Origin: FEN-1297 sp046704565
GTDB lineage: Bacteria > Bacteroidota > Ignavibacteria > Ignavibacteriales > Ignavibacteriaceae
Length of the DNA: 11,181 nt
Assembly: GCA_046704565.1 (NCBI GenBank)
Contig: JBJKRP010000234.1
Location: forward strand, 1-11,181
Direction: 5' to 3'
The notes beneath the pieces were generated by a model, which had not been told where the DNA came from, did not search any database, and saw nothing but the letters and a program-made list of their open reading frames with translations. Below, one piece after another: positions 1 to 5,385 of the stretch; position 1 is the stretch's first letter, and the number at the start of each line of letters is the position of its first letter. The position numbers and the translations under genes were made by a program.

Positions 1-473
1 GCTGCGGCAGAGCCTCCGCTTGAGCCTCCCGGCACGCATTCATTATCAATTGGGTTCAACTCATTACCGAAGGCTGAGTTTTCGTTTGACGATCCCATTG
101 CAAATTCGTCGCAGTTTGTCTTGCCGATTATTATTGCATCTTCATCAATTAATTTTTGAACTGCAGTAGCGTTATAGATAGAGGTGAAATCTTTTAATAT
201 TTTAGATGAGCAGGTGGTAGGCTTATCCTTAATTGCAAGTACATCTTTAACTGCGATAACAGCACCTGCAAGCTTTCCGTGCTGTCCTGATTTAATTTTG
301 TTTTCTACCGCGGAAGCCTGTTCCGTTGCGTCATCAGCAAACACAAAGTTAAAGGCATTAAGGTGCTTGTTCTTTTCTATTTGATCCAGGAAAAATGCAA
401 TATTCTCTGTTAATGAGAGTTCGCCTTTTTTTATCAGCTCAATTTTTGATGTAAAGTTATTGTAAGGAAGCAA
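1..473 (-). CDS. gatA: Glutamyl-tRNA(Gln)/aspartyl-tRNA(Asn) amidotransferase subunit A, N-terminal part
   Basis: Amidase subunit of the GatCAB complex, which releases ammonia from glutamine and uses it to convert Glu-tRNA(Gln) or Asp-tRNA(Asn) to the amidated form in the cytoplasm. The first 157 codons are present; the rest lies beyond the left edge (the family is usually about 470-490 residues). Seen in the sequence: the opening helix with KKGELSLTE, then GAVIAVKD with the catalytic lysine at K76, then GKTNCDEFAMGSSNENSAFG, then the amidase-signature PGGSSGGSAA at the very edge. The K76 to S151 spacing (75) fits the Lys/cis-Ser pair of the amidase triad; the serine nucleophile is outside the window. 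The start is taken as TTG at 473, because an in-frame TAA lies two codons upstream and no other start codon fits before the conserved block. The SD is weak (GGGAT). It lies downstream of tatA-1 on the same strand, 132 nt away. Family identity is certain; start is likely. Confidence 0.95.
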   Translation of the reverse strand, partial: MLPYNNFTSKIELIKKGELSLTENIAFFLDQIEKNKHLNAFNFVFADDATEQASAVENKIKSGQHGKLAGAVIAVKDVLAIKDKPTTCSSKILKDFTSIYNATAVQKLIDEDAIIIGKTNCDEFAMGSSNENSAFGNELNPIDNECVPGGSSGGSAA

Positions 474-516
474 CGGTTATCCCGCAGTTTATTATTGGTA
501 ATTGAATTTGTTTTTA

Positions 517-596
517 GCTTAGGAAGGATATTGAAGAAGGCTAAGAATACACGGAGTCAAAAAAATATCCGCTTGCTTCTTAGCCTCAACCTAAGC
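517..596 (-). repeat. Nested inverted repeats between tatA-1 and gatA, possible structured 3' element
   Basis: The 132-nt gap holds two perfect nested inverted repeats: GCTTAGG (517-523) with CCTAAGC (590-596), and AGGCTAAGAA (538-547) with TTCTTAGCCT (577-586). A third 7-bp pair, GGATATT (526-532) with AATATCC (564-570), would cross the inner stem like an H-type pseudoknot. Read in the direction of transcription, no run of T follows the outer stem, so it is not a textbook Rho-independent terminator, though it could still act as a 3'-end or processing structure for tatA-1 mRNA. The arms are seen directly; the function is inference. Confidence 0.55.
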
Positions 597-605
597 CTTT
601 CGTCT

Positions 606-806
606 TTAAGGTACTTGCTTGTTTTCGGTTTTCTTGTCTTCCGAGCCGGAAGGTTTCGCTTCTTCTTCGCCGCTTAAAGCTTTTTTAAATTCACGGATTC
701 CTTTGCCCAGTCCCTGAGCTAAGTCCGGAATCTTTTTAGCACCGAATAAAACCATAATTACGATTGCGATGACTAAAATTTTCGTAAAGCTTAAATCTTC
801 AAACAT
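606..806 (-). CDS. tatA: Sec-independent protein translocase subunit TatA (copy 1)
   Basis: Small membrane protein that oligomerises to carry folded twin-arginine substrates across the inner membrane. 66 residues: one N-terminal transmembrane segment (about residues 8-20), the FG hinge at F21-G22, an amphipathic helix KKIPDLAQGLGKGIREFKKA (24-43), and a charged C-terminal tail rich in E, K and S, as in TatA/TatE. A strong SD, AAGGAG (812-817), sits 5 nt before the ATG. It is the second of two tandem tatA genes; residues 19-43 match the upstream copy at 24 of 25 positions, while codons differ at many synonymous sites, pointing to an old, maintained duplication. Oddity: residue 9, in the polar position near the start of the membrane helix (Gln in E. 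coli TatA, Glu in many others), is Lys. No tatC is in the window. TatB is less likely, because the protein is short and lacks the long TatB tail. Confidence 0.93.
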   Translation of the reverse strand: MFEDLSFTKILVIAIVIMVLFGAKKIPDLAQGLGKGIREFKKALSGEEEAKPSGSEDKKTENKQVP

Positions 807-811
807 TACTG

Positions 812-817
812 CTCCTT
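812..817 (-). promoter_or_regulatory. Ribosome binding site of tatA-1
   Basis: Perfect AAGGAG on the minus strand, 5 nt upstream of the tatA-1 ATG. It lies about 40 nt downstream of the folded element in the tatA-2/tatA-1 gap, so tatA-1 can load ribosomes independently of tatA-2. Confidence 0.8.
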
Positions 818-856
818 GATACTTATCTTTCTATTTAAATTATTAACTTTTTCGGG

Positions 857-919
857 ATAAAGCATAAGAAAGGTTGTAAGACCTTTCAGGTTTGGCTGCC
901 AAAAACCGTTATGCTTTAT
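857..919 (-). ncRNA. Putative intercistronic structured RNA element (three-way junction) between tatA-2 and tatA-1
   Basis: An 11-bp perfect outer stem, ATAAAGCATAA (857-867) with TTATGCTTTAT (909-919), closes two hairpins. Hairpin one is GAAAGGT (868-874) with ACCTTTC (881-887) around a 6-nt loop. Hairpin two is GGTTTGG (889-895) with CCAAA-AA-CC (899-907) around a 3-nt loop with a 2-nt bulge. Only single bases (888 and 908) are left unpaired at the junction. On the transcript, the outer stem contains the last three tatA-2 codons and its TAA stop. No T-run follows, so it is not a standard terminator. The pairing is seen directly. A role in mRNA processing, stability or relative expression of the two TatA proteins is inference. 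Confidence 0.5.
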
Positions 920-1103
920 TCTCTGTCTTCTTGTTGTCGTCAGTGACTTTTATATCTTCCTGGACGTCCTTAATAGCTTTCTTGAACTCACGGATACCTT
1001 TACCGAGCCCCTGTGCCAGGTCCGGTATTTTTTTAGAACCGAAGAGAACGAGGACAACAAGCAATATCACAATCAGCTCGCCCATGCCCATATTATCAAA
1101 CAT
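909..1103 (-). CDS. tatA: Sec-independent protein translocase subunit TatA (copy 2)
   Basis: Small inner-membrane pore component of the twin-arginine translocase. 64 residues: N-terminal membrane helix (about 8-20) beginning GMGELIVIL, with Glu at position 9 as in many TatA/TatE proteins, FG hinge at F21-G22, amphipathic helix KKIPDLAQGLGKGIREFKKA, then a charged tail. The ATG is preceded by AAGGAG (1109-1114) with a 5-nt spacer; the SD overlaps the purQ stop codon (TAAGGAG), so it is almost certainly co-transcribed with purS-purQ. Its last codons form one arm of the folded element at 857-919. It and copy 1 probably differ in role or amount, but which one is the principal TatA cannot be told from sequence alone. 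Confidence 0.93.
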   Translation of the reverse strand: MFDNMGMGELIVILLVVLVLFGSKKIPDLAQGLGKGIREFKKAIKDVQEDIKVTDDNKKTENKA

Positions 1104-1112
1104 ATTAACTCC

Positions 1113-1808
1113 TTAGTTTAAACTATTTAAAATTGATTCAAAAAACATTCTGCCGTCAGTCTTGCCGAGCACCGGGTCGCAGGCTCTTTCCGGGTGGGGC
1201 ATCATTCCAAGGACATTACCTTGCTTATTCATAATACCTGCAATGTTCCCGGTCGATCCGTTCGGATTTGATTCTTCGGAATAGCTGCCGTCTCTTGAAG
1301 TATATTTGAAAATGATCTGCTTATTTTCCACAAGTGATTTAAGAGTATCTTCATCGGCAAAATAATTTCCTTCGCCGTGGGCAACCGGTATCTTTAATGG
1401 CTTCCCGTTATTTATTTTATTTGTAAAAATCGTATTCTTATTCTCGATTGAAAGATAGACATCTTTGCAAGCGAACTGCAGAGATTTATTTTTTATCATA
1501 ACGCCCGGAAGCAGCCCGGCTTCCAGCAGTACTTGAAAGCCGTTGCAGATACCTATAACAATACCGCCTCTGTTTGCAAAGTCAATTACCGAGTTCATTA
1601 TGGGAGAAAACCTTGCGATGGCGCCGCAGCGCAGGTAATCGCCGTAGGCAAATCCGCCGGGGAGAATAATGACGTCGGAATTCTGAATGTCATGATCTTT
1701 ATGCCATAAAAAATTTACCTCGGCATTCATTATTTTCTTTAGCGCATAATATGCGTCGTGGTCGCAGTTAGAACCGGGAAAAACAACTACGCCGAACTTA
1801 TTCTTCAT
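1113..1808 (-). CDS. purQ: Phosphoribosylformylglycinamidine synthase, glutaminase subunit PurQ
   Basis: Class I glutamine amidotransferase subunit of the three-part FGAM synthase (PurS/PurQ/PurL), which supplies ammonia for step four of de novo purine synthesis. 231 residues, the usual PurQ length. Visible motifs: VVVFPGSNCDHD at the N-terminus (7-18), PGGFAYGDYLRCGA (50-63), nucleophile elbow GICNGFQVL with Cys88, AHGEGNYF (143-150), and MMPHPERA giving His205 and Glu207 of the catalytic triad. The start is the ATG at 1808 and not the in-frame ATG nine codons upstream, because the family begins right at the first beta strand, AAGGAAG lies just upstream, and this ATG overlaps the purS stop as ATGA, giving translational coupling with equal subunits. 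PurL is not in the window. Confidence 0.97.
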   Translation of the reverse strand: MKNKFGVVVFPGSNCDHDAYYALKKIMNAEVNFLWHKDHDIQNSDVIILPGGFAYGDYLRCGAIARFSPIMNSVIDFANRGGIVIGICNGFQVLLEAGLLPGVMIKNKSLQFACKDVYLSIENKNTIFTNKINNGKPLKIPVAHGEGNYFADEDTLKSLVENKQIIFKYTSRDGSYSEESNPNGSTGNIAGIMNKQGNVLGMMPHPERACDPVLGKTDGRMFFESILNSLN

Positions 1809-2077
1809 ATTGCTTCTTCCTTGCCGGTAACGCATTCCGAAAGTGTAAACTCGTAATCTTCCATTATCGGATTAGCAAGCAGCTTGCGGCAGTATTCATT
1901 TATTTCTTTTTCCGCGGCAGTTTTGTCTAAGGTATCAACAGTAAACTCTATAAATTTTCCGATGCGTGTATCTCTAATATTAGTTAAGCCGAGATGCGCC
2001 GCTCCTTTCTCAACAGCCTTGCCTTGAGGGTCAAGTATGGAAGGTCTTCTTTTTATAAGGACTTTAGCTTTAAACAA
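1805..2077 (-). CDS. purS: Phosphoribosylformylglycinamidine synthase subunit PurS
   Basis: Small non-catalytic bridging subunit of the FGAM synthase complex, which links PurQ to PurL. 90 residues, slightly above the usual 80-85. It begins FKAKVLIKRRPSILDPQGKAVEKGAAHLG, the hallmark PurS beta strand plus the LDPQG turn, then IRDTRIGKFIEF, and ends with a family-like CRKLLANPIMEDYEF segment. The start is TTG at 2077; an in-frame TGA lies four codons before it and no ATG is available. The SD is weak (GAG). The stop overlaps the purQ ATG by four bases. The 157 nt upstream separate it from pssA; no confident promoter was seen there. Confidence 0.95.
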   Translation of the reverse strand: MFKAKVLIKRRPSILDPQGKAVEKGAAHLGLTNIRDTRIGKFIEFTVDTLDKTAAEKEINEYCRKLLANPIMEDYEFTLSECVTGKEEAI

Positions 2078-2234
2078 ATTATCAACTCAATATTATTTAA
2101 TCGGTTATATTTTTAATCATCTTAATTGCCGTCTTGTTCTTAGTTTGATTTTTAGTCAGGGAAAAAAGAGCAGGAGAAACGATTAAGAGTGTTGCCTATT
2201 CATACATAAAAAATTTATTTACATTCCTTGCCGG
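2078..2234. other. Intergenic region between pssA and purS
   Basis: 157 nt without a convincing gene on either strand; the only short frames are a few codons long. It probably carries the start of a purS-purQ transcript, but no clear -33/-7 or -35/-10 pair was found. A distant 7-bp inverted repeat, TTAATCG (2097-2103) with CGATTAA (2180-2186), is the only symmetry noted and may be chance. No purine-riboswitch-like core was recognised. Confidence 0.4.
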
Positions 2235-2960
2235 TTAAAATTTCTTAGCAAGTATATAAAAAACATGGCGAAAAATACCAAATAAGATCATGAAAACAAA
2301 GATGTAAAACAGTGCCTTGCCGGATGTTACAATTAAAAGAATAATACACACGGCAACAAATCCAAAATGAAAGGGCTTTTCTTTAATGCCTTTGGGAGTA
2401 AACTTCGGGAGGGTATCATATCTAATTGTACTTACCATTAAGAATGAGAGCGCCAATATCATCGGTATTGTAAATGAAGAATACGGAGCTTCGAATCCGA
2501 TGCCTGTCTTGTAATATTCAAGCACAAAGGCGGCAATGGTAATTGCGGCGGAAGGAATCGGGAGCCCTTTAAAATATGATTTATCAAACCCGATAAGCTG
2601 AACGTTAAACCTTGCCAGCCTAAAGCCCCCGGCAATCATAATTAATGAGCTGATTATTACGCCGATAGAGTTGTAGCTTGCCAGTTGAGTTTTAAAAATT
2701 AAAAAAGAAGGAGCGGCTCCGAAGCTGATAAGATCCGAGAGGGAATCCAGCTCAACGCCAAGCTCGCTGCTGGAATGAGTAAGCCTTGCCATTATTCCGT
2801 CGAGCGCGTCAAACACAGCGGCAATAATAATTAGAAGAGCCGAATAAATATATTTGCCTTCACTCGCATTTATAATAGACAGGAATCCGCAGAACATATT
2901 CATTGCGGTAAAAAGGTTGGGAATTACTGACGGAGTAAGCCTAAAACGGTTCCTAATCAA
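2235..2960 (-). CDS. pssA: CDP-diacylglycerol--serine O-phosphatidyltransferase
   Basis: Integral membrane enzyme that joins CDP-diacylglycerol and serine to make phosphatidylserine, the precursor of phosphatidylethanolamine. 241 residues. The N-terminus has the family block IPNLFTAMNMFCGFLSI (13-29), then the complete CDP-alcohol phosphotransferase motif D51-x2-D54-G55-x2-A58-R59-x8-G68-x3-D72-x3-D76. The remainder is a series of hydrophobic helices, with GGFRLARFN in between and a short basic tail. The start is TTG at 2960; its TTGA overlaps the psd stop TGA by four bases, so translation is probably coupled. The substrate (serine rather than glycerol phosphate) follows from the PssA-like N-terminus and from the adjacent psd. 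Confidence 0.95.
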   Translation of the reverse strand: MIRNRFRLTPSVIPNLFTAMNMFCGFLSIINASEGKYIYSALLIIIAAVFDALDGIMARLTHSSSELGVELDSLSDLISFGAAPSFLIFKTQLASYNSIGVIISSLIMIAGGFRLARFNVQLIGFDKSYFKGLPIPSAAITIAAFVLEYYKTGIGFEAPYSSFTIPMILALSFLMVSTIRYDTLPKFTPKGIKEKPFHFGFVAVCIILLIVTSGKALFYIFVFMILFGIFRHVFYILAKKF

Positions 2961-3607
2961 TTTTCAAACTCGAATAAAATAGTTTCGCCCGCAATTACCC
3001 GGTCTCCTTTACTCACCTTCGGCTGCCAGAATTCAGGAACAACAACGTCAACGCGGCTGCCGAATTTTATCATACCAAACCTTCTACCCGCCACTACCGA
3101 GTCGCCGGGCTTAATCTCATAAATTATTCTTCTTGCAATAAAGCCTGCGACCTGGGTAAAGAATATTTTTCCGTATTTGCCGGAAATGCCGAACTCGGCA
3201 CGCTCGTTTTTTTCGGAAGCCTTATCATTAAAAGCAGAAATGAATTTGCCTTTATAATACTTTAGGAACTCAACCTTGCCGTTAACCGGAATCCTGTTTA
3301 CATGTACGTTCAGCGGTGACATGAATATCGAGACTTGCTTGGCGCTGCCGTTGATGAACTTGCTGTCTAAAACATCTTTTACAAAAAGCACTCTGCCGTC
3401 TGCCGGTGAAACAACTACATTATCCTTTTGCGGCAAACTTCTTTCCGGGTCTCTGAAAAAGTATAAGGAAAATAAAAGGAACAACAGCGGTATAAGAATA
3501 ATAAGTGATTTTAGAATCTCATCATTAACAAAATAGCTGACTAAAGATAGTAAGAATGTAGTAATTGCAATTACTACAAGAGTAGAATATCCGTACTTAG
3601 TCAACAT
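2957..3607 (-). CDS. psd: Phosphatidylserine decarboxylase (short form) proenzyme
   Basis: Converts phosphatidylserine to phosphatidylethanolamine at the membrane. 216 residues, the short archaeal/FCB-like form. Two N-terminal hydrophobic segments (about 9-28 and 33-51) anchor it. Then come FRDPERSLPQ, SPADGRVLFV (with Asp70), IFMSPLNVHVNRIPVNG (with His102), and the C-terminal RFGMIKFGSRVDVVVP. The Gly183-Ser184 bond is the expected self-cleavage site that generates the pyruvoyl group, leaving a roughly 33-residue alpha chain. It starts at an ATG only 3 nt after the PurC-like gene and overlaps pssA by four bases, so the three genes read as one unit. The SD is weak; reinitiation from the upstream gene is likely. 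Confidence 0.96.
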   Translation of the reverse strand: MLTKYGYSTLVVIAITTFLLSLVSYFVNDEILKSLIILIPLLFLLFSLYFFRDPERSLPQKDNVVVSPADGRVLFVKDVLDSKFINGSAKQVSIFMSPLNVHVNRIPVNGKVEFLKYYKGKFISAFNDKASEKNERAEFGISGKYGKIFFTQVAGFIARRIIYEIKPGDSVVAGRRFGMIKFGSRVDVVVPEFWQPKVSKGDRVIAGETILFEFEN

Positions 3608-3610
3608 TTC

Positions 3611-4318
3611 TTATTGAGCGCTCATTATATTAAATAAGTGGTCTGTGTAGTGCTTAATCTCGGCGGAAGTGTTAAACTTATAAGGATCGACTGGTTTTTC
3701 TTCTTTGTTAAGAGGAATAATTTTTAAGCTTTTCGGGGTAAAGTCGTCAACAACAAAAATCTTTTCTTCAAACTTACCGAAGTGGCAGGTAGCTTCTGCC
3801 AGGATGTAGCCGCGTCTCTCAAAAAAAGATTTTAGTACAGCGTTAACTTTGGAACAAATTCTGTTTATTAGCTTCAAATGTTCTACCGAGCAAAGGTCAA
3901 ATGCAATTAAATGGCTTTCCGTAATCATCGAATCTTTTCCGTTACCGGTATGGATTTCAAAGATCGGGAGGTTAAGCAAATTCCCTTCTTTCATTCCGAA
4001 AATTTTAGCAGTTCTTTTGTCTGCAACATTTAAAATCTTAACTGCAAAAGGGAACTTTGTGTGCCTGAGAACTTTAATTGAATTTTTATTATGGCTTTTA
4101 ACAAACGCCGCCGGTATGTGGTATTCTTTCAGATATTCAAAGAAGAAAGAATTAATAGATGCAAACTTCTCACCGAGATTTTTAATCTTAACTTTTCTAT
4201 CTCCGTTAAGCGGGATAGTATCTTCGTATTCTATAACGAAATAATCCTTTTCATCAAAGAAGAATTCTTTTCTCGAAATTTCTTCCTCGCTGTGATTAAA
4301 TCCGTTGATTTTATTCAA
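3611..4318 (-). CDS. Divergent SAICAR synthetase (PurC) homologue with degraded active site
   Basis: 235 residues, the PurC length, and recognisable family order throughout: YFVIEYEDT..NGDRK..I.NLGE (26-50, matching the substrate-binding beta strands and GKGxxxxxxS helix), SIKVLRHTKFPFAV (80-93), FGMKEGNLLNLPIFEI (107-122), DSMITESHLIAF (129-140), VNAVLKSFFERRGY (158-171), and VDDFTPKSLKI (190-200). Against typical PurC, however, the N-terminal EGKxK nucleotide loop is absent (ISRKEFFF here), VVVRxxxAGSxxxR becomes VKILNVADKRTAK (so the Arg and the AGS are lost), and DEISPDTFRL becomes DDFTPKSLKI. It may therefore be a pseudoenzyme or have a changed substrate. The frame is intact, so it is not a decayed pseudogene. 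The start is TTG at 4318 with AGAGGA (4329-4334) ten bases upstream. It is first in a tight unit with psd-pssA, and purS-purQ follow further on. The fold call is my reading of motifs; function is unresolved. Confidence 0.72.
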   Translation of the reverse strand: MNKINGFNHSEEEISRKEFFFDEKDYFVIEYEDTIPLNGDRKVKIKNLGEKFASINSFFFEYLKEYHIPAAFVKSHNKNSIKVLRHTKFPFAVKILNVADKRTAKIFGMKEGNLLNLPIFEIHTGNGKDSMITESHLIAFDLCSVEHLKLINRICSKVNAVLKSFFERRGYILAEATCHFGKFEEKIFVVDDFTPKSLKIIPLNKEEKPVDPYKFNTSAEIKHYTDHLFNIMSAQ

Positions 4319-4459
4319 CGCTGTTTTTTCCTCTGAAATTTAAGCATAGAAATTATGAAAATTAGGTATAAAAAGTCAATCGAATATATTATATTTACCG
4401 GAAAATAAAAAACAATAATTTACCTGAAAGTGTAGATAAAATTAGACAGGAGGCACTTA
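4319..4459. promoter_or_regulatory. Divergent intergenic promoter region (PurC-like/psd/pssA leftward, ybaB/recR rightward)
   Basis: 141 nt, very AT-rich, lying between two head-to-head transcription units, so it must hold start sites in both directions. On the minus strand there is TATAAT (revcomp of 4388-4393), preceded 16 nt upstream by TTGTTT, and also a TTGACT (revcomp of 4373-4378) with a poorer TAATTT downstream. On the plus strand, TATATTTA (4390-4397) is one base off the Bacteroidetes -7 consensus but lacks a partner at the right distance. Divergent orientation is certain; the precise promoter elements are guesses. Confidence 0.4.
4448..4453 (+). promoter_or_regulatory. Ribosome binding site of ybaB
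   Basis: Perfect AGGAGG six bases before the ybaB ATG, the strongest SD in the window, which fixes that start. Confidence 0.85.
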
Positions 4460-4786
4460 ATGAAGGGCGGAATGCAAGGAATGCTGAAGCAAGTTCAGAA
4501 AATGCAGGAAGAAATGCAGAAGGTTCAGAGCAAGCTTGGAGACATTACTGTTAGTGAAGAGGCAGGAGGCGGAATGATTAAAGCTACTGCTAACGGTAAT
4601 AAAGAACTGGTAATGGTAGAAATTGACCCGCAGGTCATCAAAGCGGAAGAGAAAGAAATACTTGAAGATTTAATTGTTGCGGCAGTAAACAAGGCATTAC
4701 TTTCTGCAAATAAATTAGCAGAGGAAGAAATGTCCAAGGTTACAAAAGGGATGCTTCCGCCGGGATTAAATATTCCCGGATTGTAG
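4460..4786 (+). CDS. ybaB: YbaB/EbfC family nucleoid-associated protein
   Basis: Small dimeric DNA-binding protein that coats the nucleoid and is nearly always encoded just upstream of recR. 108 residues. An N-terminal Met/Gln-rich helix GGMQGMLKQVQKMQEEMQKVQSKL (3-26) leads into the family sheet: ITVSEEAGGGMIKATANGNKELVMVEIDPQVI, with the conserved GGGxIKATANG at 36-46. Then come a helical segment with EDLIVAAVNKALLSANKLAEEEMSKVTKGM and the characteristic GLNIPGL end. Strong AGGAGG six bases before the ATG. Two bases separate its stop from the GTG of recR. Confidence 0.96.
   Translation: MKGGMQGMLKQVQKMQEEMQKVQSKLGDITVSEEAGGGMIKATANGNKELVMVEIDPQVIKAEEKEILEDLIVAAVNKALLSANKLAEEEMSKVTKGMLPPGLNIPGL
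4760..4779 (+). repeat. Hairpin at the ybaB 3' end upstream of the recR start
   Basis: CCGGGA (4760-4765) and TCCCGG (4774-4779) form a 6-bp, five-GC stem with an 8-nt loop, ending nine bases before the recR GTG. It lies in the codons for the conserved PPGLNIPG tail of YbaB, so it may be a by-product of coding. On mRNA it could influence coupling of recR translation to ybaB. Confidence 0.4.
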
Positions 4787-4788
4787 CC

Positions 4789-5385
4789 GTGCAAATTGCA
4801 GAGCCTCTGGCGGCGGCGATTGAGGAACTTAGCAAGCTCCCCGGAATAGGAAGGAAGACTGCTCAACGACTGGCGCTACATATTTTGAAATCGGAAAAGG
4901 ATACTGTTGATAATCTCGTAAACGCAATTCTTCAATTAAAATCCAGGCTTAGGTTTTGCTCTCGCTGCTATAATCTATCAGAAGAGGAGCTTTGTGAAAT
5001 ATGTAAAAGCGAAAAGAGGGAGAAATCTATTGTTTGTGTCGTTGAAGATGCAAGCGACGTTCTCGCCATAGAAAAGACCAATGAATTCAACGGGCTGTAT
5101 CATGTTTTGGGAGGCGTTCTCTCGCCGCTTTCGGGAATTAGCGCAGAGCAATTAAGAATAAAGGAATTGATAAAAAGATTTCAGTCCGAAGATATCCGCG
5201 AAATAATCCTTGCTTTGAATCCAGATACTGAAGGAGAAACTACAACGCTTTACCTTGCAAAATTGATAAAGCCGCTTGGAGTAAAAGTTTCGAGAATTGC
5301 GCGCGGGCTGCCTGTGGGCAGCGATCTTGAATTTGCCGACGAAGCGACAATAGGGAGAGCAATGCTTGGAAGAATAGAACTTTAA
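4789..5385 (+). CDS. recR: Recombination mediator protein RecR
   Basis: Ring-forming DNA clamp of the RecFOR pathway that helps load RecA on SSB-covered single-stranded gaps. 198 residues, the standard length. Domains in order: helix-hairpin-helix with LSKLPGIGRKTAQRLALHIL (14-33), a four-Cys zinc finger (C57, C60, C69, C72), a Toprim domain (about 80-175) with VVEDASDVLAIE and LALNPDTEGETT, and the C-terminal GLPVGSDLEFADEATIGRAMLGR (173-195). Start codon GTG, two bases after the ybaB stop; no ATG fits and the family alignment begins here. Its stop is directly abutted by the ATG of the methyltransferase gene. Confidence 0.97.
   Translation: MQIAEPLAAAIEELSKLPGIGRKTAQRLALHILKSEKDTVDNLVNAILQLKSRLRFCSRCYNLSEEELCEICKSEKREKSIVCVVEDASDVLAIEKTNEFNGLYHVLGGVLSPLSGISAEQLRIKELIKRFQSEDIREIILALNPDTEGETTTLYLAKLIKPLGVKVSRIARGLPVGSDLEFADEATIGRAMLGRIEL

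Noticed and set aside
184..384. Plus-strand open frame opposite gatA
   Set aside because: The minus strand encodes an unmistakable GatA sequence with conserved amidase motifs; the plus frame shows no family features.
606..806. Copy 1 as TatB
   Set aside because: It is only 66 residues with a short charged tail and the same amphipathic helix as copy 2; TatB usually has a much longer tail.
868..887. Hairpin GAAAGGT/ACCTTTC as a Rho-independent terminator
   Set aside because: No T-run follows on either strand; it is better explained as one arm of the larger three-way junction.
1809..1835. Upstream in-frame ATG for purQ adding nine residues
   Set aside because: PurQ proteins begin at the first beta strand, and the ATG at 1808 has an SD and the ATGA overlap with purS.
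2078..2234. Purine riboswitch or small ORF in front of purS
   Set aside because: No three-stem purine aptamer core was recognised and all frames there are only a few codons long.
3611..4318. PurC-like gene as a decayed pseudogene
   Set aside because: The frame is intact with no stop or shift, has an SD and tight spacing to psd; motif changes look like divergence rather than decay.
3849..4336. Overlapping plus-strand open frames of 81 and 131 codons opposite the PurC-like gene
   Set aside because: The minus-strand product aligns with PurC throughout and has an SD; the plus frames have no SD or recognisable motif and are antisense shadows.
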